A DNA stretch of 64,000 nucleotides, taken from assembly GCA_015680905.1 (NCBI GenBank), contig CM027382.1:19565501-19629500 (forward strand), in the 5' to 3' direction. The translations under genes and the position numbers were made by a program. This stretch comes from Coptis chinensis. Taxonomy: Eukaryota; Streptophyta; Magnoliopsida; Ranunculales; Ranunculaceae. Below, piece after piece: positions 23,661 through 36,800 of this stretch (positions are counted from its first letter, which is position 1; the number at the start of each line of letters is the position of its first letter). Below the pieces are notes generated by a model. The model ran no database searches. It had not been told where the DNA came from and saw only the letters and a program-made list of their open reading frames with translations.

Positions 23661-24507
23661 CCAAATATTCGGATCCTCTTTGCTATGTACCACAGCAATC
23701 GACTCACACCCATGTGTAGTCATGTAGAGAGTACCATCTTTCTTACCATTTGCAACAACCATTGAACCCTTCGAGACTTTCCAAGTGTTACTGGTGAAGA
23801 CTGTAACAAATCCTTCACTTGCCAATTGCCCCACAGAAATCAAATTTTTCCTCAAATCCAGAACGTGTCTGACATCCCTCAATAACCATGACGAGCCATT
23901 CATCTTGACATGCACGTCACCCTTGCTGACAATATCACAAGGTTGGTCATTGCCGAGAAAGACCATTCCAAAGTCACCTTCGGCGAAGTTCTCAAAGAAC
24001 TCTCGATGTGAGGTAGCATGGAAAGATGCCCCGGAATCAAGTACCCAAGACTCCTTCTTTTGCTCCATCGAACATATCAAAGTATCATCTACCATCTCAA
24101 CAATATTAGCTTCTTGATTCTTTTTCTTGTTCTTATTAATGTTGTTGTTGTTTCTTGGTGCCGGGCAATTGGGACTATAGTGGCCAGGCCTACCACAGTT
24201 GTAACATACAACTTCACTTAAGTCTCGAGGTTTGTGTTCAACATTTTGCAATTGGGGGGCTTGAGATTTCGATCTCCCTCTCCACTTTTTCTTACTACGA
24301 CTCCTGTTTGACTTTCTTTCCCTACTTTCAGTGCTCAATGCCGACCCTGAAGTTGATCCCGAAGATGACGGACAATCTTGTCTCCGGATTTCCTCAGTTA
24401 GTACCATACTAACAACGTGCTCAAACTTCAACTTGGTCATTCCCGCAGAGCCACTAATAGCCACCATAGTCGCCTTCCAACTTGGAGGCAATTGTCCAAG
24501 TATCGCC
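23661..24507 (-). pseudogene. Gag C-terminus and protease of copia B (left of the CACTA insertion)
   Basis: It continues the gag interrupted at 24510 (ILGQLPPSWKATMVAISG) and has a basic Ser/Arg stretch. The CCHC zinc knuckle CYNCGRPGHYSPNC is near 24.2-24.16 kb and the protease motif SWVLDSGASFHATSHREFF near 24.04 kb. The matching N-terminal gag is at 40896-41326. No true start codon exists here because the start is on the far side of the CACTA element. Confidence 0.88.
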
Positions 24508-24510
24508 AAA
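24508..24510. other. Target-site duplication of the CACTA element, left copy
   Basis: AAA; the partner is at 40893-40895. A 3-bp duplication is the hallmark of CACTA elements. Confidence 0.8.
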
Positions 24511-24532
24511 CACTACACCAGAAAAGACATTT

Positions 24533-24870
24533 ACTAACGGTTATATCCGTTACTAATATTTTTACTAACGGTTATATCCGTTAGTTCAGGGGCGTCACTC
24601 TCACTTAGGCCAACTTTAGTAACGGATATAACCGTTACTGATTAATAATATTAGTAACGGTTATATCCGTTACTAAAATTATTTGTAACGGATAGCCAAC
24701 AACTCGTGACCCGATTAAATTTGTCATTTGTAACGGATATAAGTGTTAGTCAAGTTTGGCGCGGTTTCTAAGCGGAAAATAATTTGTTTCTCACGGATAT
24801 AACCGTTAGTAATGGATGTGGTCACTTGTTTACTAACTATTATTTGTAACGGATATATCCGTTAGTAAAC
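24533..24870. repeat. Left subterminal repeat array of the CACTA element
   Basis: About seven copies of a palindromic unit TAACGGWTATAWCCGTTA, some degenerate, lie within 340 bp of the terminus. An exact 18-bp copy is at 24847-24864. In En/Spm the TNPA protein binds arrays of short subterminal motifs; a similar role is inferred here. Confidence 0.8.
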
Positions 24871-26302
24871 TGTAGCCACTAAATTAAAAAAAAAAATCTT
24901 GGGTCAAATAATATCCAATACAAATTTGGTCAAATAATGTCGGATGAGTAGAAGCGAGAACTATGTGGATCGACTTCTCATACTTATATACAATGATATG
25001 ATGAGTACAAAATTTTCACCGAGGTCAGGCAGAGAAAGGAGCTCCCAAAGGCTTCAGTGGTGGACATGAATGTACTAAGTCGAGACTATGGAGAAGCAAA
25101 TTGATTTCTTGGACCCTCTCTCCTTCGCCATCGACTCTTCTTCGAATTCTCTGAGAGATCTGAAAAGCTTCAAGAGTGGTGATTCTTTTCATCGATGCTA
25201 TAGGTACCGGCGATGTATCGAGGGGCCCATGTATGACCAAGGTCTAACACAACACAATCTTAACAATAGAAAATCTTTGGACCCCAAGAATACAGATATA
25301 AGAAAGAGGGCACCAAAAGATAGAGAACCCAAAGCACAAGTTCTCATCTATAGCCATCTTCACCACTTAGTGATGAGAATAGAAGGAAATAACTCACGAA
25401 GATTCTTCTCTAGGGTATATACATATGGCAATTTGACTAAGCTTCCGACAAGAAAAGGAACTTGATCCAATTGATTTTAAATGATAACCGAAGCTACAAA
25501 CAATTAAGCACAAAATTAGAACAACGTTCTTTATCTAGAGGCCCACCACAATAACTATTTAACATCACCTCATTGAAAGACAAAATGCATCGATTATCAC
25601 TTTAAACAATATAAAATGGAAAGTGAAAGGCAAAAACTGAAACTAGCTAATTTACAAAGACACCGCACCTAGTCACCTACAAGTGTACAAATCGCTATCC
25701 GAAAATAGCATGTCAATGTCAACATCATAGATAAAATCAAGGCAAGAGATGAATAGATGCATACTTCCAAGTCCCCATACTACATCAACACTACTAGGAC
25801 TCAAATTTTAGATATCTGCGTGTCCAATTTAAATATGAGGTATCCAAACATATGGGTTGTCAATGCAATACAAAAGGTTAGCAAGGTTTGGAAAAAGATT
25901 TGCAAGCAGCCCCGGTAATATATTATCAAGAAAATCAAATCATTTAGATTTCAAACCTTTGAAGCCTCAATCTCAGAATCAAGCATCATCATATAGAGGC
26001 CCACCAATAAAGAAACCATCCGGGTTCGGTTTGTCGTTTCCAAAGACTAATTCACCTTTTCGCAGAGGAGCCGTCGCCGCCATTATTATCTGTAGTTACA
26101 ACTCTTATATCAACACCAGAAATCGGTGGAGAACTGAACCCTCGATATACAATCCCGATCGACCGAGAAAAGGGGGAATCTTTTCTTGACAACCATCAAT
26201 TGTAACTGAAACCTAGAAAAGAAAAAGGTAGTAAATACCATGTTATAGCAACAGCCCACGTGATAAGAACGAGTTCATATTGCTCAAGGAATCATTTTGT
26301 AC
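24871..26302. other. CACTA interior with no assigned gene
   Basis: Between the subterminal array and the CIPK fragment. ORFs on both strands up to about 125 codons were considered and none is recognisable. The segment 25.85-26.2 kb may be further captured DNA. Confidence 0.4.
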
Positions 26303-27567
26303 CTCTGTGGGCGACGAAAGATGGCCCTTTCTTCCGGTCTTGTCACCTTTCAACTTCATCTGCAATATGGTTGGCATATTGCCAAGTTAATCAAATAATT
26401 TTGCTAAAAATGCTTAATCATATAACTTGTGGGCGTCCTTATCAATATACCATATTAAGATGCAGCGTTTTACCTTGTAATTATTCTTGTGCACATTAAA
26501 ACCAAGAGGTTTGGCGGCTTCCTCTATTTTAGACATTATTTCATTTTGCGAGAAGTAAAAGCGTGTTTCTCGGTGACGAGACCCTATAGTTGGAAGGTGT
26601 AAACAAACGATTACAAAGGAGCATTCATTAGTCGGTCCGAAAAATGAAATTTTTAGGAGATAAATTGCAAAGGGAGCTTGATCATATCTTTGGTTGTTTT
26701 GACCCGATGGTGGTGAACATAATCATACTCTTTACAGTTACAATAACACCACCGAAAGCACGAGAAATAAAAAAAACAAAGCATAAGGGCTCAATTCATC
26801 GAAATTAGCGATCATACCTTTGAGTCGTTAAATACAAAGAACAACATCATCGAGGCTTACGTCTTCTCCTTGTTCAAAGTCTGGTGGTCTATACCCTTTC
26901 TTAAACCATTCATTTTCTAGTATGTCAGGGATTGTAATTCTCTGGGGAACATAAAAAGGTGTAACATTATAGAAAAGCCAAACACATCAAATCTACGATG
27001 CTGATTTCAGTACAAAACGAGCTCAAAGATTGGGCTTGGGGTCAGAAGTTTAACTATAAAACCACTAGCGTGGAAGAAGCTTTCTCGAGAGTGGAGACAA
27101 CTTACAGTAAGAGGATTGGGGTCAAGGATGCGCTTAATTAGGTTCTTTGCGCTGGACGAAAACCATGAAGGACACGTAAAATCAGCCTTTGTTGATCAGT
27201 AGTTTCAAGTGAACTAGATCATGCAACACTTCTCTGATCAAATATTAATATTGAATTAGGAAGGAAATCATATTTAAGTAGTCACCTTTCTGTACAGAGA
27301 TATTAGATTTGACTCGTCAAAAGGCAAGTAGCGAGCCATAAGAACAAAAAGAATCACTCCATTAAGGACCATATATCCATTTGTTGTTCCATCATAACCT
27401 TAATCATTAAGAACCTAATATAAAAAAAACACCGGGAAAAATACAAACCGTCATAAGATGCAATAGTGAAAACCAATTCATGATTAAACAAAGATAGAAC
27501 CAGAAAAATACCTCTTGAGCAACATAATTTAGTGTCCCACAAGCAAAGTGTGAAGTAGGCCATCCGC
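26303..27567 (-). pseudogene. Captured CIPK (SnRK3) kinase gene fragment
   Basis: Exons with retained introns on the minus strand. 27567-27512 covers the activation-loop end (CGTLNYVAQE) behind a TGTGTAG acceptor. About 27.43-27.29 kb reads [20 protein letters not shown] then [17 protein letters not shown]. About 27.19-27.11 kb reads ADFTCPSWFSSSAKNLIKRI. About 26.94-26.83 kb reads RITIPDILENEWFKKGYRPP. About 26.57-26.48 kb reads NEIMSKIEEAAKPLGFNVHK. The last, ending 26303, reads MKLKGDKTGRKGHLS. These are subdomains VIII-XI and part of the C-terminal regulatory region of CBL-interacting kinases, which phosphorylate transporters in calcium signalling. The N-lobe, HRD loop and DFG are absent, and several indels break the frame. 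A non-functional fragment. Confidence 0.9.
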
Positions 27568-28143
27568 CTACACAAAGAAATTAAAGAGGTTTGCTCTTAG
27601 TTTATCATTATCTACCAATAAGCACAAAACAAGTATTTATGAAGGAAGAAAGGAGGAGAATGGATTAACTTTGGAGCCTCCAACTCAAAAAAGTCAAAAC
27701 CAATAGGCAAGGGGTGGAGTGGCCCCAAGATCTTGGGGCGATCTCCTAATAAAAGTAGTGCTACAATAAACCGGACGGTTTGAAAAGTTGATCGGTAAAT
27801 AAATTATATAATCCTTTCATTTGGAACGAACTTTTGCAACCTCCTGAAGAGAAAACCGAATCCTAAAACCTGGACAGTTTCTGCATTTTCAAAGCATTAA
27901 TGTTTGTAATACTATTTCACCTCCTATACAAGCATATAACCTACTAATGACTAACCCATCAAACTGCTTTTTCGCCCCTATCAATAAATAATGCCAAGTA
28001 GTAACAAAAACGAATCGATACTAAAGGAACTCGTAGTAACTATTGTTCTGGCTCAAGAAAGCATTAGATTGACACATCAAAAGGTCTCTGGTACTTAACA
28101 AGAACAGTGTCATCATTTGAAATTTTTTGAGCAGATCACTTAC

Positions 28144-30172
28144 CTAGTTAGTGGTTGTGCCTCACAATGGAGCAGAAAGGGAGGGTCTTGAGGGCAGAGA
28201 GGTGGTGGAGAATTTACAACATTTGGCTCGAGTGAGAAGCCCAATCCATCCAGCTTATTGCTATGAGAGATTCCAGTTTGCAGTAATGTCTTGTTGTTGT
28301 CCCTAATCTTCTTTCCCTGCAGAAGTACATCAACACAGAGACCTCCCCAAGTAAAGCGTTACCGCTTCCATTCTTGTCCTCTATAAACAAATAACATGCC
28401 AACAAAGACACAATTAAAAACAGCAGAGATGGATACTGTTTTAAATAAAAAATCAACCAAGTTGGACAAGAAAGCGCTAGTTATTTGGGACAAAGACCGC
28501 TCTGAGATCGTCCGAAACCACAATACTAAAATAGGAAGCTCAGATACCTTGGTGAACCAACGGTTGCACTTTCCGAATCTCGATAAAGAGTTACGGTATC
28601 TTGAAGGACTTGATAATCGAGCTTTCGAGATAAGGAAGATAAGTGCATGTAAGAACTCCTTAAATGTCGGAAGCCAATATCATTCAAGGACACATAATCA
28701 ATTTCTATTACCATGAGAATCTTTGATTTGGGAGGGACGAAGTCTTGAGCAGCCCACCGAACATGAAGCCCCACTTGCTGCAAAACAAACAATGATCTTC
28801 AAGAAAACATTGCACAAAGGCGTAAAACAGCTTAAACAAAGCCGATAACATGGTCAAATATAGACCTCCATTTTTTGTTCCTCCAAAATAGAGTTCATTA
28901 TCCTTGACCTTCTTGAGCGAACTAGAATTTCCTTCACTATTGATCCCTCGTAGGATGTGGACACCGAGCTTTGCTCATATAGCCTCCTTTTCTTAAAAGG
29001 ATAGCTCCTTTGAGACCTTTGGCTGCGGTAACAAGTTTTCCTTTCAAGGAAAACAGGCTTCATGTCCCCATCTATAAAATAAGAGAACCCCAATTAAAAT
29101 GTGATCATTGAATTAAGATTTAACAAAATACCAACTCAACGGGCGGGATACGATATAAATAAACGAGAAAGAAGCTTACCACTATTAAAAAGATCCCCAT
29201 CTTTCAATTTAGGGGGCAACTTTCCAAAGATCCGGATGCCAACAGACTTTTCGTATCCTGCGGTCACCAATACGTGGTGGTGCCCTAAAAGTCTTCAAAG
29301 TCACGGTGCTAGGTTGGGTGCACCCGTAAGAGTTTTCGTCATCATCTTTACTAACTAATTTTACATCATCATGGTACCTAGGAAAAGGACCATGAAGAAT
29401 GGGGTCGGTGCACAAAGGCACCTTCACACTACTATCGGAACTTACAAGTGCGGGGGTTTAGTATCTAAATCCATTGGGTACTCATAACTGCGTGTCGTCG
29501 GGCACATTACCATTTGGTAAGGTACCAATCTTTTCGCCTCGGCTCCAACTTCCCGTTTGTAGGATTCAAAGACATCCTGCGAGAACATCTCTTTGTTTTC
29601 TTTGGTAACCTTCGGTTTCTTTTCGCTTTTCACAAACACTGAATCTTGAAGCAAATACCATTATCCGGAACGCGATCCTTATTGCTACCTTGCAAGCCAA
29701 ATTCGAAGCAAAAACACTCTCATCGAGCTTCCTTGATCACGGGGTTCTAGTTTTAGTGGTTTCTCTTCATCTAGCAATTCCTTCTTAATGGTATCTTTGA
29801 CAATTGTGGGTTGAACTCTACCGTAAGATACATTACTTGAAGCAGGAGTACTTTCCCTCTCTTGCAATAACTTTTCGGGGATACATTACTAGAAATAGGA
29901 GTACTTTCTCTCTCTTGCAATAAGTTTCCATTTCTACAAGAGCAAGCAACTCAAATGCACACATACTATTGTCTTCAACTTTCTTTTTTATAAGAACGTT
30001 TTCTCAAAACCGTAAAATACAAATTAGAAGTTGAACCATTTTCATATTTGGTAAAATTAGGAAGACATACAAAAATGGTAGGAGTATTTACCCTAGCTGA
30101 TCTAGAAGCTTTGGGTATTGTAGGCACCGAAAGCCATTATATCCATAATCTAGCCTTTTCTCGTATCACCAT
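28144..30172 (-). pseudogene. Captured TRP/TBP1-type telomere-repeat-binding protein gene, Myb domain missing
   Basis: On the minus strand, in family order: a start-like ATG at 30172 with KRLDYGYNGF; VPTIPKASRSAR; MCAFELLALVE (29.95 kb); EEKPLKLEPRDQGS (29.75 kb); ENKEMFSQDVFESYKREVGA then EAKRLVP (29.6-29.53 kb); DDDENSYGCTQPSTVTLKTF and RAPPRIGDRRIRK (29.34-29.24 kb); DGDMKPVFLERKTCYR and SYPFKKRRLYEQSSVSTS (29.07-28.95 kb); the ubiquitin-like domain IKSFKIP, LFIEI, SATVGS (28.6 kb) and LLQGK, IRDNNKTLLQTGIS (28.33-28.25 kb); and LDGLGFSLEPN. The last exon ends at a GTAAGTGATC donor (28143). The C-terminal Myb/telobox domain that binds TTTAGGG repeats in this family is absent. Frameshifts are scattered, two of them at CCGG-like sites. 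Confidence 0.9.
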
Positions 30173-31749
30173 ATCTTACAAACATATACCATATAATGAT
30201 TCAACTAACGAGCGTAGAACCAGACCTTCAAAGACGATTCACGTCTACAAAATTGAAAGACGGATCATTAATTGAAAAACCCTCAACTAAAATGATCAAA
30301 CGGACAAGATGATAATGTGCTTGTCACATTACGGTGACCATAATTCAATCATAAAAGCATTGAAACAAAGGAGAAAGAAATGTGCTCCAACTTATGGTGA
30401 TACTAAGGAGAAAGAAATGCATAACTAACAACAATTCTCTCTAAAAAGAAAATGCCTTCACTTGATAAAAAGAATATTATATAGATTCCACTACAAGTAG
30501 AAGCCCATTGAAGATCTCGGATGACACCCAATTACTCCATTTACTCATGCACACAGATTCCCACCACATGCAAGTAAATTTGGAAAATAAAATTTCAACG
30601 TCCATAAGTTGGAAAGAGAAACCCACACGGGATTTACAAAGATTCGGTTACATTTGCGGGATGTGAAGAGAGATTAATACTCAATAGACCATGAATTGAA
30701 TCCAAGTATGAGAATTCCTTAACGGATAAGATGAAAGACCAGAACCCACAATCCACCCATCCCCATAAAATCAAATTCTCAAAATGACAAAGCAGAGATC
30801 TTACATTTTACAAGTTGTGAGAATTAGCTTGGGCTTATCACACGAGTTGAGTCCGATAATATCTCTCTCTCTTATCTACAATTTCAGTAAAACCAAACAA
30901 ATGTAATTAATAAACCAACTATAATAATAATATTTTTTTTTTTAAAACACACTACCATAAATATAATGGTCGGAGTCAAACAAAAACCACTCACAAATCT
31001 CTAAAAAAAAAAAACTTTTTGAATTTTTTTTACTTGAGATCAAAAAAGAATTTTCTCTTGCTAAAGGAACTCGTAGTAACTAAAGGAACTTCTCTTAAAC
31101 TTTTCTCGCTCAAGAAAGCGAAAGTGAAAGGATCATCGCGTGTTCATTGGTTCATCAGGGTAAGGCGGTCTCGCGATACGAAAACCGGAAGGAAGGTATG
31201 TACTAGTTACGCATCTTGTTTTCATATACTAGAAAAGCCAAAATAATAATAAAAAAAAAACAGATAGAAGGATAGTATGTACCAAGATATGTTAGCGATA
31301 ATCACAAGTAGCAACAATGGAGTTCCAACATTATGAACCTCGCATGCATCAAACAATTACACAATCATTAGTGGCAAATAAAAGTAAAACTTCAAATTAA
31401 AATAGCTAATGGAAAGAAGAAGGAAAAAAACTAACCAGGGCTTTACGATCCCCCGGTGACTACTAATTGCTCCAAGCATCTCATCATCTCTATCCATGTT
31501 GCCATCCGCACACGAAACTTAAATACACGGAAGGCCTTGATTTCTTTACAACAAGGCAAGTCAAGACATAAAACTAATAAAAAGAATTGACATCTATGTA
31601 CAATTAAGATTCTAAGTCATGATAACACTAACAGTTCCAAGTCATGGCAACCACAACTACATCAAAGTTTAACGCCATATTTGTTTCTTAAGTTTCCAAA
31701 CTAAAGCACAAAAACCAAAAAGTAGAGCAATCCAAAAAAGATCTAAAAC
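30173..31749. other. CACTA interior between TRP fragment and TNPA-like gene
   Basis: AT-rich with A/T runs; the only ORFs are short and unrecognised. It may hold the 3' untranslated region of the TNPA-like gene or upstream sequence captured with the TRP fragment. Confidence 0.35.
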
Positions 31750-33450
31750 CTACAAACAGCAATCATACTTCAATCGCCCATCAAGCCAAGCTATATACCC
31801 TCCTTCAACCCACGCGTTCAAAGTTGCATTACCATCTTGTGGACCGTCATAAACAGCAGCATCGGGAACCAATATTTCATCAATATACACTCTTCTCTCT
31901 CCACCAACCAGAATTCTGCCATGACAAATTGTTGCACCAACATCAACAGACCCCTTAGCAACTTCTGCACCAAACTTATCTAGTAATGTGACTCTAGGGT
32001 CGTTCAAGCGACCCAAAAGCAGAGGTCAAGTTCGAGGAGTTGAAGAATGCCGTTGAGCAGAATTTGAACCAAGTTCAGTTCTAGGTGTAGTCACACCCAT
32101 ATATGTGCTTCGGCATTGGTCGTCACATTATTGCATAGTTGTTGTTGAATGAGAACCCGTGATGGAGTAGATGATGCAAGGATATTTTTATGTGTGGATC
32201 AAGAATTAACAACTCTAACCATTACCACTAATTGCAAAAAAAAAATTGACCTTGAGCATTGATTTGACCTCGGACATGTCTCCATCGACCTTTGATTTCA
32301 ATGAAGCCATGTCGGCCTCGACCTTTGCAACCTGATGTAGTGACCATTTGGTTGATTAAATCATTTGCCACAGCAGCATGTTGTAGCCGCTTTACGGTAA
32401 TATTAGAACCAACTCCACGGACACGGTTCTTCTTTTCCTTGCCAAGTACTTGATCAACGATCGGAGTCGATGTCTTGATGTTAGTCTCTCCCTTTCGCTA
32501 GTCTTCTTTCTGAACCGCTTTCACTTGATCCCGCAAATATATATATTTTTAAAAATCAAATCAAATATCTAAAAATATATCCGATAGCAATCAAAAACTA
32601 CATTTAGTTAATAGAAAGAAACAAAATTTCTACTCACATATTTTTTTTCGAGCACTTGCCAAAATTGAACCATCACGGCGTTCACGGCCCTTGCACCGAT
32701 CATCTACCCGAGTCCTTTTTTGCTTGAGGGTTTTGTTCTTGCTACAAGCAAATAATCAATGCTTAGTAATAGTGCTAAAGAAAGACAACTAAAAGAAAAT
32801 ATATTAGTCAGCTAGCATAGTTAATTGTTTTGCAAATTTTATACATGATCAAACGATATTTTTATTTCAAAAGTGATACGTACCAGCTCCTTATGTATTT
32901 GGGAGAAGGTTTTCCTCCCATTAGTAGTACCAATATCATTCATTGCCCTATTGTTTGCATTTTTTGCATTTCTGTCCTTTACTTTAGGTTGAAGCTCATA
33001 GTCAACAAAATCAACCCAAAGAGTTGGATTAACACCGGTGGGCAGTTTGCCTTAGCCGCTTCAATGCTTTCGGTGTTTGCCAAGAACTTTGACCGATCAC
33101 GCCGCTTTTCCAAGTCCTAAGTTTTTGAGGATAATTTGTCTCAACCCATGGACGAAAGCAAGCAAAATTGGATACATTAAATTCATATTCCTTGTCATGA
33201 GTAAAGTGATTGATAAGAAACAATATGGTGAGATATAGATTAAAGAAAGGTAGAGTTGACTAAAAACAATACAAAAAAAAATACCGTCAAGGCTTTCCAA
33301 ATAGCATCCTTAAAGCCATCTTTCACTAGTCGCCAATCTTTAGTGTTGATCGGGATATGAAGCCTCACTTCATTCCCTATTGCAGTCTTGAAGTTGCTTG
33401 CATTTGGTCCAACAATTTGGCCATTAGACCACACCTCAACAAGCAACTTC
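31750..33450 (-). pseudogene. TNPA/Transposase_24-like protein of the CACTA element
   Basis: The first block at 33446-33290 reads VGPNASNFKTAIGNEVRLHI and IPINTKDWRLVKDGFKDAIW, the pattern of plant Transposase_24. It continues at about 33.2-33.03 kb (FRPWVETNYPQKLRTWKSG). Basic and coiled segments follow (32.7-32.2 kb), and the C-terminal block is at 32016-31750 (GRILVGGERRVYIDEILVPD and WVEGGYIAWLDGRLKYD), as in En/Spm TNP1-like proteins. The family binds subterminal repeats or regulates the element. Several exons with small disruptions; exact splice sites were not resolved. Confidence 0.7.
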
Positions 33451-33837
33451 CCAGAAGGACCTCTTAATTGTGCCGTTTTGGATGACCAAGAACTACATTC
33501 ACCTGTGGGAGAAGATGCATCGATCTTGGCTGCAAGTGTGTATTTCTATTACCTGACTCCATTATTCAAAAACAACCTAACAATTCCCAACAATTGAAAA
33601 CATATTATCAAGGATTTCATAACACTTCAAATATGACATATAACAAACAATTATTAAGATCTTAAAAATGTAGAATAGATCAAGTAAAAAGAAAATAAGA
33701 AAAAATAAAGGAAGAGCACGTACTATCAAATTAACCAGGATATCAAAATATTAGCATCCAAATCTAGTACATAATCATCAAAAGAGAAAACTAGTATTTT
33801 GAACATGTTTTCAAAATTACAAGTACACACACAACAA

Positions 33838-36800
33838 TCATCGACGTGGTTCTAACAATGATCTCAAATTAGGTTGCTGTGCAAGAGTAGATTGAAAGTT
33901 TTCTGGTACTTCTAGCTGGTCCACTTGACTAGTCATTCGCCTTGGTGAATGTATGACCACCCACCAATCAAGATTTTTTAGATCTCTCGAATAGAACACT
34001 TGATGGGCTTCTTTGGCGCAAATGGCCGGCTCATCTAACATTTTGTCAGAGCTCTTGAGCCGATTAAAATTTACCATCAACAAGTTAGAGTCTGGGCATA
34101 GCTTACAGCCATTGGTCTTATCTTCCACTCTAACCCGATCCACAATAAAACACCACTTCCTTTGAAATTTGTGTAATCCACCTCTAGTATTTGTTTGATG
34201 ACCCCATACCACATAGCAGATGCATCGATAGGATTTTTATCTTTCCTACTTGATGTGAATGTAGTAATTGCACTCATGCAAACACCACTGTCTTGAGTAA
34301 GAACGGTCTCATCGTGAGACTTAGTAGAAAATAAATAACCATTAACGTGATACTTTCGAAAACTTTTAGCTTTGAACAATGGCCCTCTAGCAAAGAACCA
34401 CAATTCAGATGAAGTGTCATCATTCTCCAGCAACTACACAAAGAAAACATAACACAATTCAAAAAAGTGTAAATAATAACATAAAAATCGTATCTTCCTA
34501 TCTCCATTAACTAATACCTTATTATATAACCAGTCGATAAAATCTGTTTGTATCTCTACTTCTGTCTTTGCTATCCCTTTCCTATTGCCTCGGGAATTAG
34601 ATTGCAAAGACTCACGATAATCACTAAAATTTAACCAAAAAAGTTAGTATATATATATATCAATTTATTACGGGAAAATAGACACACATGCTAAGAACTA
34701 ACACTGTAGTGATCGTCCAAGTCCATCGACTTCCAACCTAAAAAAGTAGCCATCTACGGATTTGTACAAATTGTTCAAGACAAAATCACATCTTTACCTC
34801 CAAGCACAGCCCCTCATCAATATATTCATCATTTTCATCTAGAAACACTTCACCAGTAGTGCTTTTGTGATTTTTGCTCGTGGATTTGGAATGTACTCCA
34901 TTGCATACCTAACAGACTTCGAAACAAGATTACGACTCTGCAATCGATCCTTCAACAAATCGTTTGTTACTAGGTATATCTTTGCACTCCTTCATCGACC
35001 TATTTAAGCGATAAACCCATGAATGCATTTATTAATTTTATTTAAAACCGAGACAAAAACAATGGGGATTGAAAGAAGCATAATTTACCTCTCAAACGGA
35101 TACATCCAACGATCTCTAGCTGGTCCACACATCAATGCCTCGTCAGCTAGATGCACAACAAGGTGGATGCTAATATCAAAAAATGATGGTGGAAAGTACT
35201 TTTCCAACACGCACAATGCCTCTGCAACCATGTATTTGGCATCTTGGATTTCTTTTGAATTACAACTTTCGAAACACAATATGTTAAAAATAAGCTTATC
35301 GGTGAAGAGCTCTCCGCAAATCGGGATGAGATGGAAAAGCATGTTGAAGTAGCACGGGCAAAAGATATTGCATAATCACATGATAGTCATGTGATTTCAT
35401 TACGAAAGCAAACAAGGTGGATCAAGACCGACGATGTTACTTCAGATTAGATGAAAACCCGATGGGAGCTTCAAAATTTTTAAAGTTTTAAGAAAATTCA
35501 TCTTCTCCGCTTTATCTAGAATGAACGGTCAGTAGGTTTAACTTGTTTCCCACTTGTAGGGTCGGGTTTGCATCCACCGATTTCGTGTATGCCAAGTTCC
35601 CTCATATCCTCTCATGCCCGGTCAAGATCTTTTGATTTGTCTTTTCTTACTAAGGATCGTGGTCAGTATGTGCTCAGAACATTCTTTTCAGTGTGCATCA
35701 CATCAATAACATGACGAACTTTATGGTGAATCCAGTAAACAAGGAAAAACAATATGGACTTTCTATACCATGCCAATGTAACTACATTACCCTCATTGTC
35801 GTTAACCACATTTTGACCGCCTCTCTTCCGCTTCTTACCAGGTTTATACTTCACATAACTCAACGTTTGCAAAAGTGCATCACCATTTAATCGTTGTGGA
35901 GGAATTTTATGCTCCTCTTTCTTGCTACCCACTAGTCCCAAGTACTTGCCGCTCCTGAATGGGTGATTACCTTTAAGGAATATACGGTAATCAAGGTATA
36001 CATTCTTCCTACTAGACTTCAAATATATGGAAGAAGTGTTGTCACCACAAATAGGACAAGCTTTGTAACCATGTGTTACGCGCAGAGACCGCTAAGTTTC
36101 CATATCTTGGGCAAATCATGGATCCCCACATTAGTATAGCTTTCAAAGTGAAGTCTTCTTTTTTGTTCATGTCATAAGCTGGCACTCCTTCCCACAACTC
36201 TTTCAACTCGTCATACAAAGGTTCAAGAAAAACATCAATGTCTCCTTTTGGTGCCTTGGGACCCGGTATAAGCAAAGACAACATCTGAAACTCTGATTTC
36301 ATGCACATGGAAGGGGAGATTGTAAGGCACGATGATGACAGCCAACAGCTATAACTAGTAGACTGAATGCCCACGCTGGATTAAACCCATCGGTTGCAAT
36401 TGCAAGCCAAACATTCGCTTTGCTCATTAGCAAAGTCGGCCACTTTTCTTTACAAATTTTCCATCGACCGAATCAATTGGATGACACATATAAGCCACGA
36501 AAGTCTCGCTTCGTGCATGCCATGTCATCTCATGTGCTATCCACGGTATACTATACAACCGCTTTTAAGTCTTGGAATTAAAGGAAAATGTCTCAAGATA
36601 CTTTGTTAGGCTCCTTAGAATTCTTTTTCCCTTTACCCCCTCCTTAACTTTATATCTTGGAGCTTGGCACTCGGGACATTCTCAAATCTTTCTCTGTCTT
36701 CCAATATAAGATACTGATTGTTCTCCAGACGATGAATGCACGTAGCCTTCATCCCTAAGTCTTTTAACATCTCCTTCATTACCGGATACTTCTCCGGGAG

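Noticed and set aside
25088..25465. A 125-codon plus-strand ORF inside the CACTA element
   Set aside because: No recognisable domain; it runs against the transcription direction of all other genes in the element.
26303..30172. TRP and CIPK as resident host genes
   Set aside because: They lie between proven CACTA termini, both lack essential ends, and the outer flanks form one copia gag.
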